Part shown: positions 12,126-22,938 of the stretch, in pieces
Numbering within the stretch: position 1 is the stretch's first letter
How the letters are laid out: each line of letters starts with the position of its first letter
Assembly: GCA_902805475.1 (NCBI GenBank)
Contig: CADCSX010000001.1
Coordinates: 3,162,001-3,226,000, forward strand
Length of the DNA: 64,000 nt
Direction: 5' to 3'
Source: Entonaema liquescens
Lineage: Eukaryota; Ascomycota; Sordariomycetes; Xylariales; Xylariaceae
The notes under the pieces: model-generated
The model's input: the letters and a program-made list of their open reading frames with translations, nothing else
Database searches by the model: none
Told to the model about the DNA's origin: nothing
Program-made: the position numbers and the translations under genes

Positions 12126-14559
12126 CTATTCCTCTATTGTTCCAGACTCCTGGTCTATCTGGGCATCAACACCCAAAGATCGCAACCGTTGCGATAATAG
12201 GCTCTCCGCAACGCCGGTGTTACCGTTAATGAGACGAGCAAACGCATTTCCCCCATAGCCTACATCGCCCTTATTCAGCTTGTTGTATTTGTCAATTTGA
12301 GCGTCCGGTCCACCCCAGCTTGATAAATCGCTCGAGTACCGCGTGGTTGGCCGGCTAGCCTGTGAAGAATCTGGGGACAAGGGGTCAGCGAGACCTGCAT
12401 TGCTGGCTTCATCCACTATGTTCCTTATTCCACTCTGTCTGAGAGGTACTGGTTCAACTGGCGCGTTATGCCCGGCAAAGTCTGATAAAAATGGCTGCTG
12501 TGGCGTATGACTCGGAGGAAACCCGCCGCTCGGATCATACGCTTGGCCAGGAGTATTGAAATAGAATCCGGAACTGCGTCGTCTAAACGCTTTATCAGCA
12601 GCTAAGCTGGCACCGAGGCCGGCACCCCCCGTAATGGGAGGGTGCATAACCCTGATCGGTTTATAGCTGGTAAATCTAGGCTCTGGAAGAGAAATTTCAT
12701 TTCGAAGTTTCTCTTTCCCGTCAGGCACACGGTTTGCGAAGACAACTCTAATACTTTTGTACAAATAATACCGACCTTTGGAAGGACAACATATATGCAA
12801 ATGGACCAGATACCTGAGAATTGGCCGGTCTGTGGTCTCGCTGTCTTTTGTTTTAGGCATATTGTCAATAATTGGGCCAGCTGAATAGCTTCGCTGCCGG
12901 ACGAAAGTTTTGGTACCAGGCTCCATCCCCGCCAGATCGTATGGAACAAGAAATAGCTTGACAGCGGTTTTATTGGGGTTTTGATCACAATCTGAACCTG
13001 CCCCCTTTCAGGAATACGGTAGCTACCCCCTGGTGGTGCCCTAGGAGAACTGGACCTACGTTTGGATCGTTGAGCTCTGCGCGGGTCACGCTCCAACGGC
13101 TCTGCGAGACGGCTGCCACCGTCCGTCTTATCATCTTCCAACTTTCGGTCCAACACCCGACTTTGCATCTTTCTTTTGACCTCGCTTCCTCTTCCTGATT
13201 CGGAAGACCATTCTCTAAGTCAATTTGACCAACATACGGACTCGGCCCATCTTCAACCTTAGAGCGTCCATGAGAGGAGTTGGCATAACTATAGAATACG
13301 GCAGGGAAAGGCAATGTCACATGGGGCGGACATCGTAGGCTTGACTTGCACTTACCCAACCCGAGTACGCCAATCTGAGCTAAGAAATCGAGAGGCTTTG
13401 AGGGGGTTGTAGACATCCGTCCGCGTAAGATACTTTCTTCATAAGACCCTACCATGGAAGCATGTTGGATGGGTGATATTTCTGAACCAAACGACGGGCG
13501 TCTTGAACGGAAGAAAGCAGGGGTTTGGGGCGAAGATGCAGCCGTGGGAAAATTGGGAGTTGAAGCAAGAGACCGTCGAGGTTGATGTGCTTGATAGGGA
13601 AACGTCCTCTCTTGGCGTAGGGTAGGAGGCTGCCTTGGTGATGAACTATAAGGGATAGCGTACGGGTTTGAATAAGAGGACATTAACGTGTGCCGGCGCG
13701 AATTTCCAGAAAAGCTTGAACTAATATCAATACCGTCCATGGGGGAGGTCAAATCGATATCGTCATTACTTTCTGACTGGACTAGAGGGCTAGTGGGTGG
13801 CTTATAGATAAAGCTTGAAGAAATAGAAGAGGATAAAGGAGAAAAACTTGTTGGTGTCTCATCTGGTCTCCTCGCTGGAATCTGCTTGCTTTCGAAGGGG
13901 AAGCGAGTAACAACCTTCAGAGGCGGAGATGTTAACCACGACTCACTAACACCTTCAAAATCTCGCCCCCTTTGAACTTGTTGGCGATTTGGTATAGCAC
14001 TGGTATCCTCAGAGGATTCGTCATGGGTAAAGTCGCCACTATGAAGAGCTGAACGAGGACGCTCGATACTTAGCCCCTCCTTCTGTCTTGTCTCATCATC
14101 CGATTCGACGCTCTGCTTCTCCGGGGTTATTGTAGCTGAAGGTAATAGAGTCGGTGAATTGGCCGCCGAGCGTTTTGGACTTGGAGTAGGAGATGATGGT
14201 TGTTGTCCCCATATCGATCCGAACTGTTCCCCAACCCTGTCAGCAGAATAGAAAGTATTAGATGGAATGCGACTACCAACATGTCGACTTGGTCTCCAAG
14301 TCGGACTCTCGCCTCTCTTTAATCGCTCGATTAGTTCCGATCTATCGGAGCACTCGGTCGGTGAATTTTGATCTGGTGTTTGAGGTGCTGGTGTGTTTGA
14401 TATCGGACCGTCGCATAGTTCGATACTAATACTCTCCTCTGACTGCTTCCTCCTTAATGCGCTGTTGTTGTGCAATTGATCTGTCGGTGACGCCATAGCA
14501 GGCATTGGTAATTGCTCAGCGGATTCCCTCCGCTCCAGGTCTACCTGAAAGGCAGGCAT
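12126..14559 (-). CDS. Atos-like (DUF4210) domain protein, about 811 aa with two apparent frameshifts
   Basis: This is the fungal member of the Atos/FAM214 family. The N-terminal 370 residues are a long Ser/Pro-rich disordered region with many SP motifs. The conserved block follows: YEESILRGRMSTTPSKPLDF, AQIGVLG, SLRCPPHVTLPFPAVFYSY and YVGQIDLENGLP (about 13480-13200). Next comes the second half, YRIPERGQVQIVIKTP, MEPGTKTFVRQRSYSAGP, LRYLVHLHICCPSKGRYYLYKSIRVVFANR (about 13020-12700), and a disordered C-terminus. The family is annotated as linked to meiotic chromosome segregation and transcription; the fungal role is unclear. The homologous blocks lie in three frames. Shifts fall near 13181-13187 and 12967-12978, each fixed by one added base, giving exactly 812 codons. 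No introns explain them. Confidence 0.85.
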
Positions 14560-15901
14560 CGTTACACCCAGCTGTCGACCTAGAGCTTGAAAAATGATGT
14601 TATGTTATAAGCATTTAAACATCTTTTAAATGTCACTGAAATAATTTTGTTTTTTTATATATCGCCGGGAAATGAAGCGTTACCAGTAGCTGACTCGTTG
14701 TGCTCTTTTCATTGATTTAGTTGACAAGATTGTCCAAAATAGAATGACACGGGACGAAAAAGGGCCTGCCTTGCTTGACAAAGGACTGTAAATATTACTC
14801 TGTTCAGACTAGGAAATAGCTACGTGTGTATGCGTGTATGATTTGGGAGTTGAGATGTGAAAAAGTGAAAAAGTGAAAAAAGCTTATTTGTAAAGGTTTA
14901 ATTCAAAAAGGCCTATTATCATGAGACAGGTGTACGAGATTGAGGAAGGTAAATGCAGGATTGCTTGATCATCCGGACCTTCCTCACCTATCAAATTATG
15001 ACTCCAGTGAGGTGTTACTAAGTTCAGCGTCATAATTAAGTGGTCCATTTATTCCCTTTCGCGGCTTCTCAGGCAAGAGCGTGGCCATTTTGGGACGAAA
15101 TTAATCCAGAATGAGGCGGTATTCGGCAGGGATTGATCGGTAATAGGGCTCGTGTCGTACCCGTAATGAGCCATGAAGTTTGCTACCAACGCCTGCAGCG
15201 CTTGTCTAATGCTGCTAATGTTAGCGTAAACCCTCTGCTACGGATATTGTGGGTAGGGTCCACCAAGGTAGTGATATTAATTATGCGCATAATAGATCTA
15301 TTATGCGCTATTATACGTATAATAGCTATTATACATATAATAACTATATATAATGAACTGCTATTATTAGTAACATTTTTTTAACGTTTTTTTCGTAATA
15401 AAATTTATTTAAAAATTACATTTTAAATTTAATATAAATTTTTAATTAAAATATTAAAATATTTTATTATATAAAAATTTATATTTAATTAAATTTAACT
15501 TATTTTTAAATTAATTATAAAAAGTTTTTATTAACGATGTTTTATTATTTATTAACGTTATATCCTTTTTTAATATTAGCGCGCCGGATAAACGGGGTAA
15601 TAAATCTGTTATGCGCATAATAGTTCTATTATGCGTTATTATATCTTATTATACAATATTATACGCTAGTCGTATAATGAAATTCGCATCACTACACCAA
15701 GGTTCCTTAGCTGCTTAGTACCAGAGTACATGCAGAAAGGGCGATTTTTTCAATGGTCAGTCTCCACTAAATTTTATCGATATTCATCTCAACTTATTCT
15801 TCATGTAAAACTTGTTGAACGTATCACCTATCAAATGCTCAAAATCCTGCCTTGAAATCAGAAAAGTTCATTCAAAACCAATAACTCATCCTCTGCTGAT
15901 A
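14560..15901. other. Divergent intergenic region containing a MITE
   Basis: This is shared upstream DNA of the Atos-like gene (-) and FYV7 (+). It holds a GTGAAAAA tandem (about 14857-14881) and the AT-rich element at 15269-15694. No coding ORF is supported. Confidence 0.7.
15269..15694. mobile_element. hAT-like MITE, 426 bp, with 8-bp target-site duplication
   Basis: The element is bounded by an exact 8-bp direct repeat CACCAAGG (15261-15268 and 15695-15702). It starts TAGTGAT and ends ATCACTA, a perfect 7-bp terminal inverted repeat. TAGTG fits the YARNG pattern typical of hAT transposon ends, and an 8-bp duplication is the hAT hallmark. Just inside each end lies the perfect palindrome TTATGCGCATAA (15281-15292 and 15609-15620), each followed by a second half-site (CTATTATGCG). 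The subterminal regions are therefore repetitive and can fold. The interior is extremely AT-rich and has no transposase ORF, so the element is non-autonomous. The AT bias may reflect repeat-induced point mutation. The class is inferred from ends and duplication only. Confidence 0.75.
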
Positions 15902-16611
15902 ATGGCACCCAAACGACCTCTTGAATCGGATGCCACAGCTACACCAGCAGCAAAGAAGCTTCGCAAAGGTTTCCGTGTAGGTCCGGAAAACTTACCGGAC
16001 GGGCCATGGAGAAGAAAAGGTTTGATATTACGAAACTCTCATCAAACCACTGTTTTGCTGACCCGAAGTACTACCAAGTTGATAAAATAAAGAGGGATCT
16101 TATCCATAAGGCGAAAGTTAAGAAGGCGTACAAGAAGATAAAGGCTGCAGAGCAAACATCTTCTAAGCCTGACACTATCCCCGTTATCGAGGATGAAGAT
16201 GCAAATGTAAATGCGGACATAGATGCTGATGCTGATGAGGCACCGCTGTCACCACAACTTCATCCCGAGAGGCAGGCTATGCTAGACGTAGACGAGGAGC
16301 AACCAGAGCCTTCCTCGCCACCTCCGTCAGGGGACCGACCTCCGCGCCGGCGGAAACAGAAAGTTCGCAAGCCTGGCTATTTTGACAAAGCGGTAGCCGA
16401 TGCGGATCGCAAAAAGGCGGAGGCTGAAGCGCGCGCCCAGGAGATTGCGAGACGGAATGCGGAACGGGAACGTAAGATCGCAGAGCGTGACAGATTTAGA
16501 AAAGCCCTAGCGAAGGCGCGAACCCCAGGTCGAGATGGCCAACGAAAATTAGGCCGTGAGAGCGGGTTGCTACTCGAGAAAGTGAAGAAAATGGTTGGGG
16601 ATGCGAAGTGA
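15902..16611 (+). CDS. FYV7: rRNA-processing protein Fyv7 (216 aa, two exons)
   Basis: Exons 15902-16019 and 16079-16611 are joined by a 59-nt intron with a TGCTGAC branch site; the sum is exactly 217 codons. The Fyv7 family signature sits across the junction: KKLRKGFRVGPENLPDGPWRRK, then VDKIKRDLIHKAKVKKAYKK. The middle is acidic and Asp/Pro-rich. The C-terminal half is a highly charged helical region rich in Arg/Lys/Glu (ADADRKKAEAEARAQEIARR), ending KKMVGDAK. Fyv7 is a small nucleolar protein needed for 18S rRNA maturation and 40S assembly. The ATG at 15902 is chosen because residues upstream are not conserved. It is convergent with the kelch gene. The family call is confident. Confidence 0.85.
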
Positions 16612-17019
16612 AGAGGGATATTTCAGTAGCCACATTGTTATTCTGGGCAACTAATCTAACTATTCGATGATCTTACCTCCTACATTGAACACCGAGGTCC
16701 ACTTCACTTGAAGCCAAGTTGCACACCAGACTATATAAACAACAGGACCGAGGCAACATCAGATAGACATAGGCAAATTCTTGCGGCAGTCATTCACTCC
16801 GCGAGAAGATACAAGACGAACAACTTGATTCTCACTGGAAATAAAGAAGAAACTTGGCCGATCTTAAGCTATAGGGAGAGAGCTTAGAAGTATGACCGAT
16901 CCGTCTTGGTACGCTTCGTCTCACGATTACATAAGTTAGACATCTAAGCTGACCATATTAAGCATGAATTATACTGAATTTTATTTATTCTCTTTTACAA
17001 AATAACATTAACTACCTTA
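16612..17019. other. Convergent intergenic region, about 400 bp
   Basis: This is 3' flank of FYV7 and of the kelch gene. No coding or RNA gene is seen. Confidence 0.7.
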
Positions 17020-19015
17020 TTAATGTGAAAACTTCCTAGCTGGAAGCTCTGGCCTTAGCCGTGGTGTGGCATGTGGTGTGGGAACTGGAAGTTCGTATGT
17101 CCATTCCACGTCCTCCGCAGGTAACTCTCCTCTCGTCGTACCACTTATTTCTATTGGTTCCACCGGGGTCAGTGAGGATCCAAACGTTATTATTGTCCCT
17201 GGTGTAGTCGACCGCATCCGCGGCGAATCTTTCGGCCATGGCTCTGGCCTGTATTCGTTTATCGTGCTGCTAGCCTGGCTGCTTTGCCGGCTACGACGTT
17301 TTCTCCGCCGCATTAAAAATATGGCTACGGCGATGGCCGTAAGCACCAACACTCCTCCTACAGTACCGCCAACGATAGCACCAATCCTTTGCGCTGAGCT
17401 CAACGAGCTTTTTGGCGGACTCTCTATTATAGACGAGTCATTCATCGCACCGTATGTGTTTGAACTACTGTTCACAAATAGTGCTTTGGTCCCGTTACTA
17501 TCCCAGGTTATAGTTTCCATATTCCCTTGGGCGTACCAGTCCTTCACCACCGCAGGACTCTCATAGTCTTCAGCATTTACATCGTACGAATCTTTCCACA
17601 TCATCTCGCTCATGTCGTAAACACCAATGCTCTGTTTCCACGGGTCGGCTGTCATATCGGAATCATTAAGGTCAGAACCAGCGTCAACACCTCCATAACT
17701 CAGCATCTGTCTCTTGCCCTTTCCGATCACCGTACAGCCATGGTCAGCACGCGGCGTACCAGGAAAGTTCGATTTGAAGAAAACGAATCCAGGTAGAGAC
17801 AATACGTAGACATCGGAAAAGGTACGTTCTTTATCATTGGTTGATAAGCCGCCATATATGAATCTAAATCCAGTTGACCAACATTAGCTCGCTTTCTTCC
17901 TTTATATAACCTTGGAGCTGATTGTTAAGGGTAGACCTACATTTCATATGTGTTGTTGGGTCCCCGAACACCGACGCTACAAGCTCGTTGAAGCGGCGGC
18001 GGTGATTGTCCTGTGGTCCGCTGTGTATACCGCTTTTTTGCTACCGGATCGTATAGCGTGAGTGTGGTCCAATCAAGTCCTTTGGTATAATCGTCATTTA
18101 TTTCAACGGGCGTTTCGGCACCACCAAGGAAGACCAGCAGTCCGTTAGGTCCGAATGGAACGTATTCAGCACAACCATACAGGCTAGTACCCCACGACCC
18201 GAACTGATCCAGGGTATCATTATCCCATTGGTTGGTCTGAAAATTGTACGATACAACTCCCGTCGTAGCGTAACCAGGGCCGTCATTCTGAATCGAACTA
18301 TCGGTCTGCCGAGTGGCTTGGCCGCCAAACGAATAACCTATGTTAGCACTTTGCGCGAATGATGCGCCGGCCGGACGCAGCAGTTTTGAGAAGTCGCGGT
18401 AATCGCCCTGTGAAGTCTGTGACCACAACCCGCCACCCGAGCCGTCAGCACCGAAATACCAAAGCTGGTCCTCCGGTGGCAGACTGTTATTCATCGTCAT
18501 TCCACCCCAAACATAGAAGCCACCCAAACCAGACGAATGATCAATCCAGGCTACTTGCTGCCCAAAAAGCGGCGCCGCCTTCGGGATCGTCCGAATTTTG
18601 ACCGTCTCGTTCGTCCATGATTCGTTCAGGTTTAGGGAAAGCGTCGAGCTTACTATTATCCTATTAGTAAAAGCGTCCTGGGCGTTTTAATTGCTGCCAG
18701 ACATACCAGCGTAGGGAGTATATGGATTCGGTTGAGTACTATTCGTCCCATTGCCGCTACTCTTCTGAAACAATCGACCACCATCTATGTAGACGTAATT
18801 GCTCAATGGCACGACTAAACGGAAAAGTTAGATCAAATTCCCCTTCTCTGTTCCTATCTTGGCTGACCTGAAGGATATTGATGCCGGATGAAACTGTCGG
18901 GACCGGGGTTATCGACGGCACGTCTGGTGAGGCCCTTTCCATCGACTAAGGTGATTCTCCCCAGACATCCTAATACCGCGAGTACCAGCGGGAAAGGCGA
19001 ACGCAAGCCCTTCAT
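17020..19015 (-). CDS. Kelch-repeat single-pass membrane protein (603 aa, four exons)
   Basis: The model has exons 19015-18868, 18814-18707, 18652-17941 and 17863-17020, exactly 604 codons. Introns are 53, 54 and 77 nt; the second has a TACTAAT branch site. The N-terminus (MKGLRSPFPLVLAVLGCLG) is a signal peptide. The ectodomain has kelch-like blades: YVYIDGG, GFYVWGG, YSFGG, LVFLGG, FIYGGLS, MLSYGG. Many NxS/T glycosylation sites follow. A single membrane helix at about residues 484-507 (IGAIVGGTVGGVLVLTAIAVAIFL) is followed by a basic stop-transfer segment (MRRRKRR) and a Ser/Pro-rich cytosolic tail of about 90 aa. Such proteins are common surface proteins of unknown function in Pezizomycotina. 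They resemble polarity-linked kelch proteins only in fold. Orthology to a named protein is not claimed. Confidence 0.8.
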
Positions 19016-22000
19016 TGGGGCGGCTTGACATTTCAGGAGGAAAGATTAAACATTATGAGGGATCCGGTCGGGAATATAGTAGTCTGGGGTCTCGAAGGAA
19101 GCCAAGGGGAAATGTAAGATTCCTTATTGGTATGGCAAACCTTCATCGCAGACCACGGCGCCGGAAAGCTCAACTATCTGTATATGCGTCTTCGCAAGTC
19201 ACTCACCCCGAATTGAATGACTTGACTAACTAGACCGACTTGACTTAAGATGTTGGCCGATTATTCTCCTACGTAAACTACTACCCACGGGAGCATTACG
19301 AGGGCAGAAAATGGTTCCCAACCCCCAAAAGGATTACTAGCAACTTATAAAAGAGGTGAGCTGCCCAACAATGGCGCGGCGACGACGCATTGGGACAGGG
19401 GGGGGGTGGTCAGGGTTGGATCAAGAAGACCCCCTTGCAGTTGGGATATCCGGTACCGTAGGAGCGCATCTCGATTCCTATGACGGTCTACCAATCAGGG
19501 GCGCAGCACTAACATCACTTACTATGTAGAAACCTTTTCCGCGAGTCTCTCCAACAAGCGTGGCTGCGGCACCGCTAAATTGACGAATACTAATTCGATT
19601 TCTTTCTACTTTTGGCCCCCCCAAACTGCTTTTGAAGCTTGCCTACCAGCTCGACTCAAAACCACCTGTGATACCTCACGCTCGTGTTTCGGTGTTGCAT
19701 ATTCGAGGAAATGTTGTGTGCTCGGGTGCGAAGCAACCCGTGGGGTTTCAGAAGCAGGCTGCCGCGTTGTTGGCGTTCTAAGTTCTCTTTTGGACTAATC
19801 GCATTCTTCCAATTTGATCCTTCAGCTCGCAAACGAATCCGTTCCTGGAGTCTACAGTGCTTTTTACCTGCAGCTGCCTCGTAGGTAAAAGGCTCTATGC
19901 GGCCCTGGTCCAAAGAACCCTACCACCTCGCCGTTGCTAGCAGGTCCAAACTAAACTGCTAATTACCTAGGTTATTCTTCTAGACCAGGAACAAGAAACC
20001 AACACTGCCTTCTATTTAAAGAAACAACAAGCTGGAAAGGATACAAGCCTCATGGTTATGCGCTAAAACGGGGAATTTGATCGCTGCTCAAGCCACAAAA
20101 TTGTCCGAATTTAGCTGTTTAATACCCAATCGCGGCCAGTTACCATTTAGATCAGGGGTAAAAGGTAAGCGCCTTGATGCTAAGCCCATGCGAATGATCG
20201 GCCACCTGGAAGCAGCCCTGCCCTGTCGCGTGGAGCTCTACACACAACATTCGACAAGTTCACGCATGCACTACGCAAACGTGGGATGGGATAACAACGA
20301 TTACATCGGCACGGCACGTCGAGACAGTTAGAATCACATGTTCAAAGAAAGAAGAAAAGCCATATAATATATTCCTTCTCGACTAGGGCGACGAGATTAA
20401 CGACCGTTACATCCTCGTCCATTCAAGTAAACTTCTGATCAATCGGCATACTCAACGAAGCAAAGGAGATTTCCTCGGTGGAAAGGTAAGATTAGTTGGT
20501 GCAGCAATAGGAAGGTGAGGGTAGGGTGGCCTTCAGCTCCCCTACTGTTTAGACCGGCCGCGGCCCTTGATAGAGTGGGTGGAAGTGGGTAGCATCGCAT
20601 CGCACGTCTGCTATCTTGTCTTATGCATGTCAGACGGAGGCTTACTTACGTACAGCCAGCCAGATGGCCCAGAGAGCAAGCCTTCCACGTTTTCGTCGGT
20701 GCACAGGTCCAATGCTGCCGGTATCCGCTTCCTACATGGCGAATATGTGACCACCCTTCTCCTCGTAGACTGTTCTAGCGGTGCCTGGATTCTCGATCGT
20801 GTATGCAGATAGATGTTGATCGCCCCCTCGAACCATTGGATCGTCGTAGACCATAATATAATAAATACCTTATTATCGCCGATTATCATAATCGGTGAGC
20901 ACCAATTCCCGAACCTCTCCGTGGAAGCCATATTTGAGTTCTGAATAATCTTGAGCATCCCCTGGAGCTTACAACAACATGACATCCTCCGCCCGACCTT
21001 GGCAAAGTCACCCAACCCTAACTCTGGAACGCCGCTCAAACGTCCGAGGAGCCTCAAAGTCAGCAAAGCTAGCAGCTAGCCTCATCCAACATAAGCAGGA
21101 TTAAACGGCTGCGCATTTCCTTCCGCGATATAAACAGAGTCTTACCATGGGGTCTGGCCTAGCGTTATAATAACTATCTATGCTTAGTCCCCCAACTACT
21201 GGATGGAACCAGATAGCCTTTTACACACCGGCCTACCTAGCGGAGCGCTACAAGAATACCGATTCAAGCAGATGGATTAGAAGAAAAGAGAGGACGCTTT
21301 CTTGGGACAGGTGAGTATACTAAATATTTATACCTAATGTAGAGGTTCTCGTATAGGTACCTAGGCTCGATACCTTGCCTAACTATAGACGACGCCGCAT
21401 GTCCACCGTAAGAACTCTTCATCGTCCTCCACGAGCCTCTAAGGCTATTACACTATTTACCTACCTATCTCCCCACACGCCGCGCGGGTGACTTTTCTCG
21501 AGCAACGCCAATAATGTCCTCATCTCACGCCCCAAACATCCAAATCCCCGTAAAAGTAAGGGCCCCAAAGCCGTTAGGCGGTCCAGCAGATATATACGTG
21601 TTGCCAAGTAGTCGAGTCCACGCAGCGGAAGAGGCGCACCGGGAAAGTCGTGGCGTAAATCGACGAGAGCTAGGAAGAATATATAGATATATATATACAT
21701 AGGTATGGGTCTAAGAGATAGCGAGGGATTTCCGTCTATGAAGATATGGCTGGTGTAGAGATGTATGGTAGCTTAAGATCTAGTTACTGGTGGTAAAAGT
21801 TTACTAGATTGAATCGTTCCTAGTAAAAGATCTTCGGAAGTTGTTGAAATGTAAAAATAGAAGAAAGAAATAAAGAAAAATAAACTATGATTCCTGAAGC
21901 TAGTTAAATGGGCAGTGGGATATTTCACAACCAAAACAAGAAACTAAACATTTGTCCGTATAGCTATATCTGTATCATATCAGGAAGCGTGGGAAGAGGG

Positions 22001-22938
22001 AAAGGAATGAGCCCGGAGCAGATTCACATTACCCGTAATCCCAGCCTCGCTTCTTTTAGATTGTGATCAGTATGATTTAGTTTCTAACTTAATGGCTTTC
22101 GAATACTAAGCAAACGGAAACATCAAATTAAGTCAGAGCTATAAAGCATAAACCCCTATCGCTACAGGTCAATATTCCCGTTCTACGGTCACGCGATAAA
22201 CAGGTCAGACAACAATATATTCCGAGTGTTTGCCAATGATCTCTATTCATCAGCCCTGTCTAGAGAGCGTCTTGCCTGAAATCAAGACCTATCAAGTTTA
22301 CATATCACTCCAACCCCTCCTCTTCCACACCCGCCATCGACCATCTCGGGAAATCGTATCGTCCCCCATGACCCTTTTTACTTCCCCCCTCTTGGCATCT
22401 TTCTCATCTTCGCCTTCGCGTTTCCCGTCTTTTCTTTTCTTCCCTCCTTTTTCGCCTTCTCCACCCTTCGTAAATACCACGCCCGCGTTCGCTCCCCCCC
22501 GCAATAGATCGGCTCGGTTTATCCCGCAGCCGAAGGAAAGGGGGGGCCGGAGCTTCTTTCGTCGTAGACGTGATGAAGAAAAAAAAGAACGGAAAAGAAA
22601 CAAAAATTCGCAATGCTCTCAAGGATATCATTAAATTTCCTACCGTGAATGACAGAAAGAAAAGTAAAAAGAGCCGCCGTAACACCTCCTCGGGGAGAAG
22701 GGAAAGAGAAGCCGAAACAAAATCCAATGACGAGCCAAGAAGAGCCGTGTGGCAACGCTCCCAGCCGATCGTATGGTCGTAACCCCTGCAAAATAAAACT
22801 CCGGGCTTAGACATGAATGCTGTTGACTTCCGCGTGGTTCACTACCGAGTTGGCATACCACGCTTGTCCTTCGGTCTAGTATGTACAAATGTCGAGTAGG
22901 AGCATGAATGCGTAAATAATGGAGAATCCCAACCGGGT
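19016..22938. other. Gene-free region, 3.9 kb
   Basis: No ORF shows protein-like composition or a recognisable family. The ORF at 22230-22634 and its antisense partners come from low-complexity CT/GA-rich DNA (22300-22700). The right part is the 3' flank of the RhoGAP gene. Part of the left side is the promoter of the kelch gene. Confidence 0.55.

Noticed and set aside
22230..22814. Several overlapping ORFs of 70-136 codons on both strands
   Set aside because: They are translations of CT/GA-rich low-complexity DNA (runs of Ser/Pro/Phe or Lys/Arg) and have no conserved motif.
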